Assembly: GCF_900215435.1 (NCBI RefSeq)
Contig: NZ_OCMY01000001.1
Coordinates: 248,001-312,000 of the forward strand
Length of the DNA: 64,000 nt
Direction: 5' to 3'
Source: Candidatus Pantoea floridensis
Lineage (GTDB): Bacteria > Pseudomonadota > Gammaproteobacteria > Enterobacterales > Enterobacteriaceae
The notes under the pieces are model-generated. The model saw only the letters and a program-made list of their open reading frames with translations, had not been told where the DNA came from and did not search any database. Made by a program: the position numbers and the translations under genes. Below, in pieces: positions 19,434 to 30,616 of this stretch (position 1 is the first letter of the stretch; the number at the start of each line of letters is the position of its first letter).

Positions 19434-20474
19434 CTACGCTTTGTCACTCCTGGCTAATACAGTGTCAAGGCGCGCCGCAATCCTCTCTGGGACTTGCTTT
19501 CGCACCGTCTGCTCTGCCTGCTCTATCGCCACGGCAAATGCACGTTGATTCGCCGCACCGTGGCTTTTGATCACTGTCCCGCGCAATCCTAACAGACAAG
19601 CGCCATTGTACTGGTCGGGGTTGAGGTGGCCGAAACGCGTTGCCAGACGCTTTTGAATCCAGCGCCCCAGCAATCTTAGCCACCAGGCCCGTTTTTTTCC
19701 TTCCTCTGACGATTTCAGCAGAGAGAGGAACATTCTTACCACGCCTTCCATGGTCTTCAACGTGACGTTACCCACGAAGCCATCACAGACCAGCACATCC
19801 GTTTTGCCGGTGAGGAGATCGTTCCCCTCAAGGTAACCAATATAGTTGATTTGCGGTGACGCTCGTAGCACCGCAGATGCGGCGCGGATTGTTTCCAATC
19901 CTTTGGTCTCTTCCTGACCAATGTTCAACAGTGCAACCCGAGGCTGAGCAATTTCCAGCACTTCTTCGGCCATGACCGCGCCCATAATCGCAAACTGCAC
20001 CAGCATATCGCTGTCAGACTCAACGTTAGCACCGAGATCCAGCACCACCGTTTTGCCATGCTGCTGATGCGGCAACACCGTCATCAACGCCGGACGCTCA
20101 ATCCCATCCAGCGGCTTAAGCAACATTTTCGCCAGCCCCATCAGCGCGCCGGTATTTCCCGCACTAACGCAGGCTTGCGCTTTACCTTCTTTGACCAACT
20201 CTAACGCCACACGCATCGAACTGCCGCGGCTATTACGAATTGCCTGAGAAGGTTTGGCATCACTTGCAATAACCGATTCGGCAGGAATGACCTGCACACG
20301 CCTCTGTAACGAGGAATCCGCTTTGGCAAGAAATGACGAGATGATGTCGGGATCGCCGACCAGAAGAAGAACCAGCTCCGAATGAGAGGCCAGTGCCTGC
20401 AAGGATGCAGGCACTGTCACGCAGGGACCGAAGTCCCCGCCCATGGCATCAACTGCCAGGGTCAAACGTGTCAA
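19434..20474 (-). CDS. plsX: Phosphate acyltransferase PlsX
   Basis: Makes acyl-phosphate from acyl-ACP for phospholipid synthesis. The N-terminus has DAMGGDFGP, followed by GNTGALMG and DLGANVESD. Length 346 is about 10 residues shorter than the E. coli protein, the difference being a missing C-terminal tail. It follows rpmF by 26 bases in the conserved yceD-rpmF-plsX-fab order. Confidence 0.95.
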   Translation of the reverse strand: MTRLTLAVDAMGGDFGPCVTVPASLQALASHSELVLLLVGDPDIISSFLAKADSSLQRRVQVIPAESVIASDAKPSQAIRNSRGSSMRVALELVKEGKAQACVSAGNTGALMGLAKMLLKPLDGIERPALMTVLPHQQHGKTVVLDLGANVESDSDMLVQFAIMGAVMAEEVLEIAQPRVALLNIGQEETKGLETIRAASAVLRASPQINYIGYLEGNDLLTGKTDVLVCDGFVGNVTLKTMEGVVRMFLSLLKSSEEGKKRAWWLRLLGRWIQKRLATRFGHLNPDQYNGACLLGLRGTVIKSHGAANQRAFAVAIEQAEQTVRKQVPERIAARLDTVLARSDKA

Positions 20475-20500
20475 GGTATCGCCTTGTGTAATCGCGAGGA

Positions 20501-20671
20501 TTACTTGGTGATAACCTTGCGACCGCGGTAGTAACCATCCGCAGTGATATGGTGACGCAGATGAGTTTCGCCAGAAACTTTATCTACTGACAGAGCAGCA
20601 GTGGTCAGAGCATCGTGTGAACGACGCATACCACGCTTAGAACGGGTTGGTTTATTCTGTTGTACGGCCAT
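20501..20671 (-). CDS. rpmF: 50S ribosomal protein L32
   Basis: A 56-residue basic protein reading [20 protein letters not shown] at its start, a near match to E. coli L32. The C-terminus ends [11 protein letters not shown]. It is a component of the large ribosomal subunit and sits between yceD and plsX, linking ribosome and membrane synthesis in one operon as in E. coli. Gaps are 14 bases to yceD and 26 to plsX. Confidence 0.97.
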   Translation of the reverse strand: MAVQQNKPTRSKRGMRRSHDALTTAALSVDKVSGETHLRHHITADGYYRGRKVITK

Positions 20672-20685
20672 GGACCTTACTCCTA

Positions 20686-21207
20686 TTACTTACGCTTTAA
20701 ACTGGCTAATACGGCAAACGGATTTGGTTTTTCTGCCTCTGGAGGCAATTGACCAAATACCATGTCCGCGTCGGACACTTCACAGTGTTCAGAATCATGC
20801 ACCGGAACCACGGGCAGCGCGAGGATGAGTTCATCTTCGATCACCGCCAGCAAGTCGATCTCACCAAAATCATTGACATCAACTGGCTCGTAGGCTTCCG
20901 GTAGTGCCTCGGCCTGCTCATCAGAAGAGACAGGACTGAAGCAATAGCTTACGTGAACATGACGTGGAAACGACTGGTTGCAGCGTTGACATGACAAAGT
21001 CACCTGCACTTCGGCTGTTCCTTGCAGAACGGCGAGGCGCTGGTTGTCAACCGCAAACGACATATCGCATTCAACATCACTGTCCACACTCACGACCGTT
21101 TCGGCCAAGCGCGCCACCAATTCAGGTGCATAAACACCATGATAATCAAGGCGTTTTTGCGCGGCGCGGACCGGATCGAGCGTCAGGGGTAATTTTACCT
21201 TTTGCAT
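20686..21207 (-). CDS. yceD: 23S rRNA accumulation protein YceD (DUF177)
   Basis: A 173-residue DUF177 protein. The family Cys pair CQRC is near residue 75, and the acidic C-terminal half is typical. Members in bacteria and plants are needed for normal 23S rRNA accumulation. It is first in the yceD-rpmF-plsX-fab run and divergent from yceF; the 140-base gap between them must hold both promoters. Confidence 0.93.
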   Translation of the reverse strand: MQKVKLPLTLDPVRAAQKRLDYHGVYAPELVARLAETVVSVDSDVECDMSFAVDNQRLAVLQGTAEVQVTLSCQRCNQSFPRHVHVSYCFSPVSSDEQAEALPEAYEPVDVNDFGEIDLLAVIEDELILALPVVPVHDSEHCEVSDADMVFGQLPPEAEKPNPFAVLASLKRK

Positions 21208-21347
21208 AGGGCGCGCATATTAACTTTGTAACGTCATAGAGTCAAAGAAAAAGGCCGGTTTACGGCATCTTTCACCCGTTAGTCGCATCCAGTGCGGCGC
21301 ATAGTTTAAAATGACTGTCATCTTTACGCTATCTATTCTGAAAAAAA

Positions 21348-21932
21348 ATGATGACACCTTTAGTTTTAGCCTCCACCTCCCCTTTTCGTCAGGCATTGCT
21401 GGCCAAACTAGGCCTGCCTTTTATAACTGCCGCCCCCAACAGTGATGAAACGCCGTATCTCAATGAATCAGCGCCAGAACTGGTGCAGCGTCTGGCATTA
21501 GCCAAAGCACAGGCGCTGGCTGAGCATTACCCTGATAGCTGGATTATCGGTTCAGATCAGGTGTGCGTTCTGAATGGTGAGATTGCGGGTAAGCCTTATA
21601 CCGTGGAGCAGGCTTGTCTGCAGTTGGCGGCGGCGAGCGGCAATGCGATCACATTTTACACGGGTTTGGCGCTCATTCAGCCGCAGAGCGGCAAACAAAC
21701 CGTGATTTGCGAACCTTTTACCGTACATTTTCGCACGTTAAGTCGCGCAGAGATTCACGCGTATGTTGAGAAGGAGATGCCGCTTCAATGTGCAGGCAGT
21801 TTCAAAAGCGAAGGATTAGGTATTTGCCTGTTTGAAAGACTGGAGGGCCGCGATCCCAATACCTTAGTTGGCTTACCGCTGATTGCGTTAAACGAAATGT
21901 TAAGAAGTGCGGGCATCAACGCATTGAGTTGA
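21348..21932 (+). CDS. yceF: Maf-like m7GTP pyrophosphatase YceF
   Basis: House-cleaning nucleotide pyrophosphatase of the Maf family. It opens [14 protein letters not shown], with SDETP near residue 32 and the catalytic-region [10 protein letters not shown] near residue 65. The sequence follows E. coli YceF, the m7GTP-type member, rather than YhdE. Length is 194. Two adjacent ATG codons (21348, 21351) are both possible starts; the ribosome-binding site is a weak A-rich stretch. Confidence 0.92.
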   Translation: MMTPLVLASTSPFRQALLAKLGLPFITAAPNSDETPYLNESAPELVQRLALAKAQALAEHYPDSWIIGSDQVCVLNGEIAGKPYTVEQACLQLAAASGNAITFYTGLALIQPQSGKQTVICEPFTVHFRTLSRAEIHAYVEKEMPLQCAGSFKSEGLGICLFERLEGRDPNTLVGLPLIALNEMLRSAGINALS

Positions 21933-21943
21933 TACCCTGGTCA

Positions 21944-22900
21944 TCAGGCTTTTTTCTGACGCAGCTGGGCAAGGCAGTGCTTCAAAGCGCCATCCAATGG
22001 CGCTTCCATTCGCAAGAGTTCGCCGGTATTAGGATGGGTAAAAGTCAGCGCGGCAGCATGTAAAAAAAGTCGCGATAGGCCGGTTGAGCCCAGTTGCGCA
22101 TCAAATTCACGGTCGCCATAACGATCGTCAAAAGCGATCGGATGGCCGCCGTGCAGCGTATGGACACGGATCTGGTGCGTACGGCCCGTTACCGGACTTG
22201 CTTTGACTAAGGTCGCAAAACCGAATCGCTCTTCAACTTTAAAACGCGTCTCCGAAGGCTTGCCTTCTGCACTCACGCGCACCACGCGTTCGCCGCTCTG
22301 CAAAATGTTTTTCAGCAGCGGTGCCTGAACAACTTTCAAATGCGATGGCCAATCACCGCGTACCAGCGCCAGATAATCCTTTTGCATGCCCTTCTCGCGC
22401 AGTTGCTCATGCAGCGAACGCAACGCCGAACGCTTTTTAGCCACCAGCAAGATGCCGGAAGTGTCGCGATCGAGTCGGTGAACCAGCTCAAGGAAGCGCG
22501 CTTCTGGACGTAAGGCGCGCAGTCCTTCAATCACGCCAAAACTTAAGCCGCTGCCACCGTGTACCGCCGTACCTGATGGTTTGTTCAACACCAGTAAATA
22601 ATCATCCTCATAAAGGATGGCATTGGTGAGCGCAGCTACTTTATCCAGCTTAGGTGAAACCGCCTGCTCTTCGCGTTCAGCAACGCGCACCGGTGGAATA
22701 CGGAGCTCATCGCCGTCTTCCAGCTTATATTCAGGTTTAACCCGCTTTTTATTCACCCGCACTTCGCCTTTACGCAAAATGCGATAAATCATGCTTTTCG
22801 GCACGCCCTTGAGCTGGGTACGCAGAAAATTATCAATACGTTGTCCGGCATTTTCAGCCGTGATGGCGACATACTGTACGCCCGGATTCTCTGTTTTCAT
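21944..22900 (-). CDS. rluC: 23S rRNA pseudouridine synthase RluC
   Basis: Modifies U955, U2504 and U2580 of 23S rRNA in E. coli. An N-terminal S4 RNA-binding domain (about residues 18-75) precedes the RluA-type catalytic domain, with the catalytic Asp144 in HRLDRDTSG. Length 318 compares with 319 in E. coli. It is divergent from rne and convergent with yceF, 11 bases apart. Confidence 0.96.
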   Translation of the reverse strand: MKTENPGVQYVAITAENAGQRIDNFLRTQLKGVPKSMIYRILRKGEVRVNKKRVKPEYKLEDGDELRIPPVRVAEREEQAVSPKLDKVAALTNAILYEDDYLLVLNKPSGTAVHGGSGLSFGVIEGLRALRPEARFLELVHRLDRDTSGILLVAKKRSALRSLHEQLREKGMQKDYLALVRGDWPSHLKVVQAPLLKNILQSGERVVRVSAEGKPSETRFKVEERFGFATLVKASPVTGRTHQIRVHTLHGGHPIAFDDRYGDREFDAQLGSTGLSRLFLHAAALTFTHPNTGELLRMEAPLDGALKHCLAQLRQKKA

Positions 22901-23472
22901 GGCGGCGATTCTAAATAGTGTACCCGGATAGCGCCACCCCTTTTTCTGTGCTTAACTCTCTCTTTGTCGCACAGTTAAACGGTGAAAATGGCGACATTTT
23001 CACCGATGCGATGATTAGCCCTGCAAATGAACAGGTTATGGATGAATAAACTTCGCAGCTTGGCAAAAGTCGCCTTGCTATATGTTGGTGAGCAATGGAA
23101 TAATGCAGGGGTTTCTGCCCTGGAAAGATTCAGGCAGGAAAAAGAGCGAAATAAGTCATTTTGCCGGATTGAACGGACACGCAGCAATGGCGTAAGACGT
23201 AATGTTAAATCAGGCACTTAGCGGGCTGCGGGTTGCGGCCTGGACGACAGACTAGGATGCGTGGATTTCTGAATACTCTGTAGCACTTCCACCTTCAGGC
23301 GCTGGATTTCCTTATGAAAAACAGGCCACCGACAAGATTTGCGCCCCTTTAGCCGCCGACAACCGTGAGGTTGACGTCAGTGCATTAAGACACGGGGCCA
23401 TCGGTTGATTCTCGTCCAGGGTAACGATGCCCGCAGCTACATCACTCATGTGAGAATAACGAGTAAGTCACG
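22901..23472 (+). promoter_or_regulatory. rluC-rne intergenic region and rne 5' leader
   Basis: This 572-base gap holds no convincing gene and must contain the divergent rluC and rne promoters. E. coli rne has an untranslated leader of about 360 nt whose hairpins are bound by RNase E to feed back on its own synthesis. Here a stable hairpin CAACC-GTGA-GGTTG lies at 23360-23373, about 100 bases before the start codon, in a position consistent with such an element. A short open frame at 23027-23221 has no ribosome-binding site or recognisable product. Confidence 0.6.
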
Positions 23473-26400
23473 ATGAAAAGAATGTTAATAAACGCAACTC
23501 AGCAGGAGGAGTTGCGCGTTGCCCTGGTTGATGGACAACGTCTGTACGATCTGGATATTGAAAGTCCTGGACACGAACAGAAAAAAGCCAACATATACAA
23601 AGGTAAAATCACCCGCGTTGAACCGAGCCTTGAAGCTGCATTTGTCGATTACGGTGCAGAACGTCACGGTTTCCTCCCTCTAAAAGAAATTTCCCGCGAA
23701 TATTTCCCATCCAACTACAACGCACATGGTCGTCCGAATATCAAAGATGTGCTGCGTGAAGGTCAGGAAGTTATTGTTCAAATTGATAAAGAGGAACGCG
23801 GTAATAAAGGTGCAGCACTGACAACCTTTATTTCGTTAGCCGGTAGCTATCTGGTATTGATGCCGAACAATCCTCGTGCTGGCGGCATTTCTCGCCGTAT
23901 CGAGGGCGACGATCGTACCGAGTTGAAAGAAGCCCTCTCCGCGCTGGAACTGCCAGACGGTATGGGGTTAATCGTCCGCACCGCTGGCGTCGGTAAATCT
24001 GCCGAGTCGCTACAGTGGGATCTCAGCTTCCGTTTGAAACACTGGGAAGCAATCAAAAAAGCCGCAGACAGTCGTCCGGCACCTTTCCTGATCCATCAGG
24101 AAAGCAACGTGATCGTGCGCGCTTTCCGCGACTATCTGCGTCAGGATATTGGTGAAATCCTCATCGATAACCCGAAAGTTCTGGATCTGGCGCGTCAGCA
24201 TATTGCTGCTCTCGGCCGCCCTGACTTTAGCAGCAAAATCAAACTGTACACCGGTGAAATCCCGCTGTTCAGCCATTACCAAATCGAATCGCAGATTGAA
24301 TCCGCTTTCCAGCGTGAAGTTCGTCTGCCGTCAGGCGGTTCAATTGTTATTGATAGCACCGAAGCATTGACCGCTATTGATATCAACTCCGCACGCGCGA
24401 CCCGCGGTGGCGATATCGAAGAAACGGCTTTCAATACCAATCTGGAAGCGGCCGATGAGATTGCGCGTCAGCTGCGTCTGCGCGATCTCGGCGGTTTAAT
24501 TGTTATCGACTTCATTGATATGACGCCAGTGCGCCACCAGCGCGCCGTGGAAAATCGTCTGCGTGAAGCGGTGCGCCAGGATCGTGCTCGCATCCAGATC
24601 AGCCACATTTCCCGCTTCGGTTTGCTGGAGATGTCGCGTCAGCGCCTCAGCCCATCATTGGGTGAATCCAGCCATCACGTCTGCCCTCGCTGTAGCGGTA
24701 CCGGCACCATCCGTGATAACGAATCACTGTCGCTGTCGATTCTGCGTCTGATTGAAGAAGAAGCGCTGAAAGACAACACCAAAGAAGTCCATGCGATTGT
24801 TCCCGTCCCGGTGGCGTCCTACCTGCTGAACGAAAAGCGTGATGCAGTCAGCGCCATTGAGAAACGCCAGGGCGGCGTGCGTGCCATCATCGTGCCAAAC
24901 GATCAGATGGAAACGCCACACTACTCTGTGTTGCGCGTACGCAACGGCGAAGAGACGCAAACTCTTAGCTATCATCTGCCGAAACTGCACGAAGCGGAAA
25001 TGGCGCTGCCTTCTGAAGAAGAGCACGCTGAGCGTCGTCGTCCGGAGCAGCCAGCACTGGCCGCTTTCGCAATGCCAGATGCACCGCCAGCACCGGTTGA
25101 AGTGGTGAAAGACGTTCAGCCTGCAGCGGAAGCGAAAACCAAACCCGCAGTTGCCGCTCCGGCTGTCACCAGCACTGGTTTCGTTGCCCGTCTGCTGAAC
25201 GGTTTGAAGAAGATGTTCGCCGGTGATACACCAGCTGCCGCGCCTGCTGAAACTCAGCAAGAAGCACCAGCGGCGGCTGAATCTGAAAATACCCAGCAGC
25301 GTGGCGAACGTCGCAACAATAACAATCGTCGCAACAACCGTCGCGAACGCACTCCGCGCAATGGTGAGAATGGCCAGCAGGTGCGCGAAGGTCGTGAACC
25401 TCGCGAGCCGCGTGAAGCGCGTGAGCCACGTGAATCCCGCGAACCGCGTGACAATCAGGATAATCGTCGCAACAAGCGTCAAAATAGCGAGCCGCGTGAA
25501 GCTCGTCCTGTGCTGAGCGATGAAGCCCTTGAGCAGCGCGATGAGCAGCAGCAGCAGCGCCGCGAACAGCGCGCCGAGCGCCAGCGTCGTCGTCAGGAAG
25601 AGAAACGTGCGCAACAGCAGGATCAGAAAGTCGCTGAACCCGCAGTAAAAGCGGATGTAATCGCTGAAAGCGTTGCTCAGGAAGAAGAACGTGTACAAGT
25701 GATGCCACGTCGTAAACAGCGTCAGCTGTCTCAACGTGTGCGGGTTGGCGAAAACAGTGAAATTGCAGCCGAAATGCCCGCTCCGGTTGTGCATGAAGCT
25801 GCTGTAGAAACTGCGCCGCGTACCCAGTACCACGAGCAACCTGAAGCCAGTAATGACGAGCAAGATGATAGCGATAACCGTGACAACGCCAATATGCCGC
25901 GTCGTTCACGTCGTTCACCGCGTCACCTGCGCGTGAGTGGTCAGCGCCGCCGCCGTTATCGTGATGAGCGTTACCCAACGCAGTCTCCGATGCCGCTGGA
26001 ATCTGCTGCTGCTTCCCCAGAAATGGCCTCAGGAAAAGTGTGGCTTAACTATCCGGTGGCACAAGCGCAGGAAGAATACACCACGCAAGATGCCATGCAT
26101 GAAGTATCGGATTATGGCTACCAACAAGCCGCAGCGACCGTGGAACAACCCGCTGAAGTGGCCGCTGTTGAACCGGCCGTTGAGCAGGCAGCTGCAGAAG
26201 AGGCAGTACATCAGGCTGAACCGCAGGCGCATATTGATGTGCCAGTGGTAAACACTGATGACGTCTCGCCAATTGCTGCGCCAGTCAACGAAGAGCCCGC
26301 GGTAATTACTGCTGCCGATGAACCTGTTGCACAGCAAATTGCTACTGAAGCTGAGCCTGCGGCAATCGTTGAAGAAGCGAAGCCAGAAGCCAGTGAAGTG

Positions 26401-26748
26401 GCTGCGGTGGTTGAGCAGGCACCGGCAGATGTTTCGCCAGCAGTGGAAGCTCAGGTTGAAGAGGTTCTGGCTGCGCCAGTGGCGGCTGTTGCTGAAGTCA
26501 CGCCGGTAACTGAACCTCATGCGCCAGTTGCGGCACGTGACACTGCAGTAACCACAGCTGAAACACGCTTTAAACATCATGCAACTGCACCGATGACCAA
26601 AGCGCCTGCACCAGCGTGGCAACCGGAGCCGGCTCGTCACAGCGAATGGGTTCGTCCACCGTTCGACTTTGATGGACGGGGTTCTGCGGGTGGTCATAGC
26701 GCCACGCATCAAGCCACCGCACCGGCAACACGCCCGGAAAGCGCGTAA
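23473..26748 (+). CDS. rne: Ribonuclease E
   Basis: Essential endoribonuclease and scaffold of the RNA degradosome, 1091 residues. The N-terminal half has the S1 domain (about 35-125), the RNase H-like and 5'-sensor parts and the DNase I-like domain with metal-binding Asp in [11 protein letters not shown] (about 303) and IDFIDM (about 346). The Zn-link CPRCSGTG lies at about 404-411. The C-terminal half is disordered: the membrane-targeting helix [13 protein letters not shown] is near 573-585, followed by an Arg/Glu/Pro repeat, arginine-rich RNA-binding stretches and an Ala/Glu/Val/Pro-rich tail. The end resembles the PNPase-binding microdomain of E. coli. Confidence 0.97.
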   Translation: MKRMLINATQQEELRVALVDGQRLYDLDIESPGHEQKKANIYKGKITRVEPSLEAAFVDYGAERHGFLPLKEISREYFPSNYNAHGRPNIKDVLREGQEVIVQIDKEERGNKGAALTTFISLAGSYLVLMPNNPRAGGISRRIEGDDRTELKEALSALELPDGMGLIVRTAGVGKSAESLQWDLSFRLKHWEAIKKAADSRPAPFLIHQESNVIVRAFRDYLRQDIGEILIDNPKVLDLARQHIAALGRPDFSSKIKLYTGEIPLFSHYQIESQIESAFQREVRLPSGGSIVIDSTEALTAIDINSARATRGGDIEETAFNTNLEAADEIARQLRLRDLGGLIVIDFIDMTPVRHQRAVENRLREAVRQDRARIQISHISRFGLLEMSRQRLSPSLGESSHHVCPRCSGTGTIRDNESLSLSILRLIEEEALKDNTKEVHAIVPVPVASYLLNEKRDAVSAIEKRQGGVRAIIVPNDQMETPHYSVLRVRNGEETQTLSYHLPKLHEAEMALPSEEEHAERRRPEQPALAAFAMPDAPPAPVEVVKDVQPAAEAKTKPAVAAPAVTSTGFVARLLNGLKKMFAGDTPAAAPAETQQEAPAAAESENTQQRGERRNNNNRRNNRRERTPRNGENGQQVREGREPREPREAREPRESREPRDNQDNRRNKRQNSEPREARPVLSDEALEQRDEQQQQRREQRAERQRRRQEEKRAQQQDQKVAEPAVKADVIAESVAQEEERVQVMPRRKQRQLSQRVRVGENSEIAAEMPAPVVHEAAVETAPRTQYHEQPEASNDEQDDSDNRDNANMPRRSRRSPRHLRVSGQRRRRYRDERYPTQSPMPLESAAASPEMASGKVWLNYPVAQAQEEYTTQDAMHEVSDYGYQQAAATVEQPAEVAAVEPAVEQAAAEEAVHQAEPQAHIDVPVVNTDDVSPIAAPVNEEPAVITAADEPVAQQIATEAEPAAIVEEAKPEASEVAAVVEQAPADVSPAVEAQVEEVLAAPVAAVAEVTPVTEPHAPVAARDTAVTTAETRFKHHATAPMTKAPAPAWQPEPARHSEWVRPPFDFDGRGSAGGHSATHQATAPATRPESA

Positions 26749-26772
26749 GCTTTAGCAAGTCAGTAAACATCA

Positions 26773-26800
26773 AACCCCGGCGAGTCCGGGGTTTTTTATT
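26773..26800 (+). terminator. Terminator of rne
   Basis: AACCCCGG-CGAGT-CCGGGGTT followed by TTTTATT is an intrinsic terminator 25 bases after the rne stop codon. Confidence 0.9.
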
Positions 26801-26845
26801 GGCTGACATTCAACCCCTTCATCACTTAGCGTGTTTCTTACCGGC

Positions 26846-26878
26846 AAAAAAAATCCCACAGCCTCAAAGGCGGTGGGA
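26846..26878 (-). terminator. Terminator of the flg operon after flgL
   Basis: On the minus strand TCCCACCGCCTTTGAGGCTGTGGGA forms a hairpin (26854-26878) followed by eight T residues. It lies 46 bases past the flgL stop and separates the flagellar cluster from rne. Confidence 0.85.
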
Positions 26879-26924
26879 GAAACTAAGCGCACCCGGTTAA
26901 AGTACGCTCAAAGATTCAGGTCAA

Positions 26925-27893
26925 TCAGGAATTCAGTTGGAATAGTGACATCTTCGACATATCGGTAAACGTCTTATACGACGCCTGCAGAGCCGTTTGT
27001 TGCATGGTATAGCTGGAGATGGCCTGAGTGTAATCCACCTGCACCAGATCGGTCATTTGCGAAGCCATGATGGTGTCGCGATCGTCGCCCTGCGCATCCA
27101 GCGTATCCAGTTCAGCTAACTGTGAACCCACGGCAGAACGGACCGCCAGCACGTTATTCAGTGAGTTGCTCAGACCACGGTTGGACTTATCCATCGCGTC
27201 CTGGAAAACCTGTTTAGTCGCATCATCGGCATCATCCTGCGGCGTCTTTAACGCGGCAATCGCGCTATCGAGCATATTAAACAGGTTTTTTTCGCTAGCG
27301 CTGCCGTCCGGCTCCGCCTTTGAGTTGCTGGTGAGCGACATAAATACGGAAGATCCTGTGCTGCTGACGGCCATGGTACGTCCATCATCAACTTTTTGCG
27401 TGATGGGATCGGCGCCACCTACATAGGTCACGCCCGCCGGGGCGCCGGCATCACTAAAAGGCGCGACATCCGTTTGATAGCCCGCAAAGATGTAGCGACC
27501 ATTACCGTCACGGCTGTTCGCCTGGTTCAATAGCTGGGAGCGAATACCTTCCAGTTTGGTGGCGATCGACGCACGGTCGTCGTCACTCAGGGTGCCGGTA
27601 GAACCATAAACGATCATGGTTTGCGCATCCTGAATGCTGCTGGTAACGCTGGAAAGTGCATTCTCTTCCATCGACAAGCTTTGATCGGCAAAGCTGCGCG
27701 CCGTCGCATATTGACTACTTTTCGCCTGTGACTGCGACAGCACCACCGCACGCGAGGCCGCGATAGGATCGTCAGAAGGATTGTTAACGCGCAATCCGGT
27801 TGAGAGCTGCTGCCCCACTTTTAGCCAAGAGGATTGCGAATCGGTAATACCGCGCACCTGCTGGTCGAAAATCATATTGGTACTAAGACGCAT
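26925..27893 (-). CDS. flgL: Flagellar hook-associated protein 3 FlgL
   Basis: Junction protein between hook and filament. Conserved flagellin-like helices at both ends are visible: the N-terminus has ISTNMIFDQQ-type sequence (MRLSTNMIFDQQVRG) and the C-terminus the heptad-rich YTQAISSYTMQQTALQASY. Length 322 compares with 317 in E. coli. It is exported by the flagellar type III system without a cleaved signal. It follows flgK by 18 bases and shares its sigma-28 promoter. Confidence 0.95.
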   Translation of the reverse strand: MRLSTNMIFDQQVRGITDSQSSWLKVGQQLSTGLRVNNPSDDPIAASRAVVLSQSQAKSSQYATARSFADQSLSMEENALSSVTSSIQDAQTMIVYGSTGTLSDDDRASIATKLEGIRSQLLNQANSRDGNGRYIFAGYQTDVAPFSDAGAPAGVTYVGGADPITQKVDDGRTMAVSSTGSSVFMSLTSNSKAEPDGSASEKNLFNMLDSAIAALKTPQDDADDATKQVFQDAMDKSNRGLSNSLNNVLAVRSAVGSQLAELDTLDAQGDDRDTIMASQMTDLVQVDYTQAISSYTMQQTALQASYKTFTDMSKMSLFQLNS

Positions 27894-27911
27894 GGTTTTT
27901 ATCCTCTATGC

Positions 27912-29555
27912 TTAGCCGCGGATGTCCATCAGCGCATTAAAAATGGTACTCGCCGTTTGCAGCACTTGCGCATTCGCCATGTAGAACTGCTGATATTTCG
28001 TCAGGTTGGAGTACTCCTCATCGAGGTTAACGCCAGAAACGGATTGCTGACGATCGCTCAGCTGGGTTACTACGTTCTGCTGCGTCGTACTGGCGGTTTC
28101 CAGCGTGCTGGTTTTGTTACCCACGGTGCTGACAATACTGGCGTAGGCCTGCGCAATAGTGGCGTTGCCATTCACCAGCTTACTATCCTGAAGATCTAAC
28201 AATTTCTGCGCGTTACGGTTATCACTTTCACCGCTGGTAGCGCTGGATGCCGCGGCAATCTGCGATTCATCGGTGATCGCCACCGACATGCCAGCAATCA
28301 CGTTCTGCACCGGCTTAACCAGGAAGCTGTCTTTGGCATTCGGTGCTGGCGTCGTGCTCACCGTCAGTTTCAGCCCGTCAAAGTTGAGCGTGCCATCGGT
28401 CGCATCCGGCGTAACGTTAAACTTCACGTTATCTGACATGCGGGTAACCGACCAATTACTGCCGTCATAACTCACGGTATAGTTGGAGGCCTTCATCGCG
28501 CTGGTGTCTGACCACGCCGCGGTTACCGTGGCCGATGAGGTGTTTTTGCTGTTACTCGCTACTGTGGGCGAGCCGATGTTAAAGAAGTTGCCGCCAGCAG
28601 CGCCAGTGCTATCAAAACCCTGGCTATGCACGGTGTTGAAGCTGGTGGTGAACGCTGCCGCTAACTGGCCAAGCTGGTTCTGCGCCGTATCCAGATCCTG
28701 AGTACGGAATGCCAGTAAACCGCCCAGTGAACCGGTAGTTAAGGTTTTCTCTGGGATCTCCACGTTGCCAGCCTGCTTATCCACGTAGCCAACGGTGGTG
28801 CGTGAGGGATCGCTGCTGGAAGGCATGGCCACCAGACTGGTGGCGTTTTTACCATTGACCAACGTCACGCTGCCCATGGAAACGATGTAACTGCCGTCCT
28901 GCTGGGAGACGTTTACGCCAACCACATTATTCAGGCTATTCACCAACTGATCGCGCTGGTCCAGCAGATTGTTAGGTGCCGCGCCACCGCCAGTGGTCAG
29001 CTTGGCAATCTGTGTATTCAGATCGGCAATCTGGCTGGTAAAGGTGTTGATTTGATCAACATTCGAAGCGATATCGGTGTTTACGCTGGTTTGCATGTTA
29101 TTGAGATATTGCGCGGTGGTCTGGAACTGGTTTACCAGGCCTTGCGCATAGCTCAGCATTGACTGACGTGCCGACGGATCGTTGGCGTTACTCACCACGT
29201 TTTGTACGTTAGTGAAGAAGCTCTGGATCGACGTCGACAAGCTGGTGGTCGACGTCGACAGCAGGTCATCAATGTTGGAAATCTGATTATATTGGGTATT
29301 AACGGCGCTGTAGTTGGCGCTGGAGCCACGCAGCTGAGCGGTGATGAACTCATCGTATTCACGCTGTACGCCCGAAAGCGTGACGCCGTTGCCGTAATAG
29401 CTATTGCCCTGCAACGTGCTATTCGACTGCGACAAAATCGCCGTCTGACGCGAATAGCCCGCTACCGTATAATTGCTGATGTTGTTACTGGTGGTGCTTA
29501 ATGCAGCCTGTGCGGCGCTCAGCCCACTCATCGCTGAGTTAATTATGCTGGACAT
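27912..29555 (-). CDS. flgK: Flagellar hook-associated protein 1 FlgK
   Basis: Junction protein next to the hook, 547 residues as in E. coli. The N-terminus has the rod/hook family motif AQAALSTTSNNISNYTVAGYSRQ, and the C-terminus the coiled region NLTKYQQFYMANAQVLQTA. The variable middle part is Ser/Thr-rich. It is preceded by a near-perfect sigma-28 promoter, so flgKL can be expressed late with the filament genes as well as by read-through from flgB. Confidence 0.96.
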   Translation of the reverse strand: MSSIINSAMSGLSAAQAALSTTSNNISNYTVAGYSRQTAILSQSNSTLQGNSYYGNGVTLSGVQREYDEFITAQLRGSSANYSAVNTQYNQISNIDDLLSTSTTSLSTSIQSFFTNVQNVVSNANDPSARQSMLSYAQGLVNQFQTTAQYLNNMQTSVNTDIASNVDQINTFTSQIADLNTQIAKLTTGGGAAPNNLLDQRDQLVNSLNNVVGVNVSQQDGSYIVSMGSVTLVNGKNATSLVAMPSSSDPSRTTVGYVDKQAGNVEIPEKTLTTGSLGGLLAFRTQDLDTAQNQLGQLAAAFTTSFNTVHSQGFDSTGAAGGNFFNIGSPTVASNSKNTSSATVTAAWSDTSAMKASNYTVSYDGSNWSVTRMSDNVKFNVTPDATDGTLNFDGLKLTVSTTPAPNAKDSFLVKPVQNVIAGMSVAITDESQIAAASSATSGESDNRNAQKLLDLQDSKLVNGNATIAQAYASIVSTVGNKTSTLETASTTQQNVVTQLSDRQQSVSGVNLDEEYSNLTKYQQFYMANAQVLQTASTIFNALMDIRG

Positions 29556-29638
29556 CTCGGTTCCTTAATTTCCCGTTAACCGGGCTGGCAGTCATCAGTG
29601 CGATTGCGCGAACGATGAGCGCCCGCGGCATGTGATGG

Positions 29639-29665
29639 TTATCGGCTTGCTTAAGTAAAACTTGA
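29639..29665 (-). promoter_or_regulatory. Sigma-28 (FliA) promoter of flgKL
   Basis: On the minus strand TCAAGTTT-N11-GCCGATAA matches the FliA consensus TAAAGTTT-N11-GCCGATAA with one mismatch in the -35 element. It lies 84 bases upstream of the flgK start, in the flgJ-flgK gap. Confidence 0.9.
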
Positions 29666-29674
29666 GGCAAAAAA

Positions 29675-30616
29675 TCAGAACAAATCAGTGATATCGTTGC
29701 TGTACGCCTTCATCACTTTTTCACCCATGTTTTTGAATTGTTGGATCATTCCTACCAGCTTCTGCGCATATTTCGGATCGGTGGCGTAACCGGCCGCCTG
29801 CAAGGCGCGCGCGCCCTGCTCGGCGCTTGGCGCGTTCGCTACGGCGGCATAACGCGGATTGCTGGAAAGCAATTTGACGTAGTCGCTGAGTGCTTCCATA
29901 TAGGAGCCGTAGACGCGGAAGCTGGCACGTACTTTTTTCGCTTCGCCACCTTCGTATTCGGTGGTCATGATATCGGTGGTGGCGCCTTTCCAGTCGCTGC
30001 TCGCCTTGATACCAAATACGTTGTAGCTCGGCTTGCCGTCGCGCGTGAGGATTTGCCGCTGGCCCCAGCCAGACTCCAGCGCGGCCTGCGCCAGAATCAA
30101 ATGATGTGGAATACCACTCTGTTGGCTTGCCACCTGCGCCGGTTGAGCGAGCTGCGCGATAAAATCGCTGCTATCACTGGGTAAACTGCCCGGAGAAACC
30201 GGTAGACGCGGCACCGCTTTTCGCACCATCTGCTCCAGCTGATTGGACGGCAGGTTGCTATAAATGAAGCTGTTATCCAGTTTCATAGGCACCGTGCCGG
30301 CGGTTTCATCCGGTTCTTGCGCCGGCTGCATCTGTTTAACAATCAGATCGGCCATGCCCAGGCCGCGCTTACCGATCTCCTGCGCAATCTGCTGATCGTA
30401 CATTGAGGTGAAAAGCCGCGTCTGGTCGTTACTCAGCAAACCATCCTGCGGTAGCGCTGCGCGCATGCTTTTCATCATCATCTGCACAAACATGCCTTCC
30501 ACCTGTTTTGCCACCTGCATCGCCTTCCCTTTCGGGTCGACGCTGGCTTCACGTTTCAGGTCGTTCAGAGAGCGGCTGTCGTAAGCCGCATTCATCAGCG
30601 ATTGCGTATCGGTCAT
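29675..30616 (-). CDS. flgJ: Flagellar rod assembly protein / peptidoglycan hydrolase FlgJ
   Basis: Bifunctional protein: the N-terminal part (about 1-100) is the rod cap with KQVEGMFVQMMMKSMR, and the C-terminal GH73 muramidase opens peptidoglycan for the rod, with the catalytic Glu in AALESGWG. I chose the ATG at 30616, which overlaps the flgI stop by one base (TGATG) and gives 313 residues exactly as in E. coli; an in-frame ATG at 30646 lies within flgI. Confidence 0.95.
   Translation of the reverse strand: MTDTQSLMNAAYDSRSLNDLKREASVDPKGKAMQVAKQVEGMFVQMMMKSMRAALPQDGLLSNDQTRLFTSMYDQQIAQEIGKRGLGMADLIVKQMQPAQEPDETAGTVPMKLDNSFIYSNLPSNQLEQMVRKAVPRLPVSPGSLPSDSSDFIAQLAQPAQVASQQSGIPHHLILAQAALESGWGQRQILTRDGKPSYNVFGIKASSDWKGATTDIMTTEYEGGEAKKVRASFRVYGSYMEALSDYVKLLSSNPRYAAVANAPSAEQGARALQAAGYATDPKYAQKLVGMIQQFKNMGEKVMKAYSNDITDLF

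Noticed and set aside
23027..23221. 64-codon frame upstream of rne
   Set aside because: It lies in the rluC-rne promoter/leader region, has no Shine-Dalgarno and resembles no protein I know.
24724..25863. 379-codon open frame on the minus strand inside rne
   Set aside because: It is antisense to the repetitive second half of RNase E. Its Phe/Leu/Thr-rich composition is what the complement of Glu/Gln/Arg-rich codons gives, and there is no ribosome-binding site or family resemblance.
26029..26712. 227-codon minus-strand open frame in the rne tail
   Set aside because: Also a shadow of the low-complexity Ala/Glu/Val/Pro tail of RNase E, with an odd Trp/Arg/Phe/Cys-rich product.
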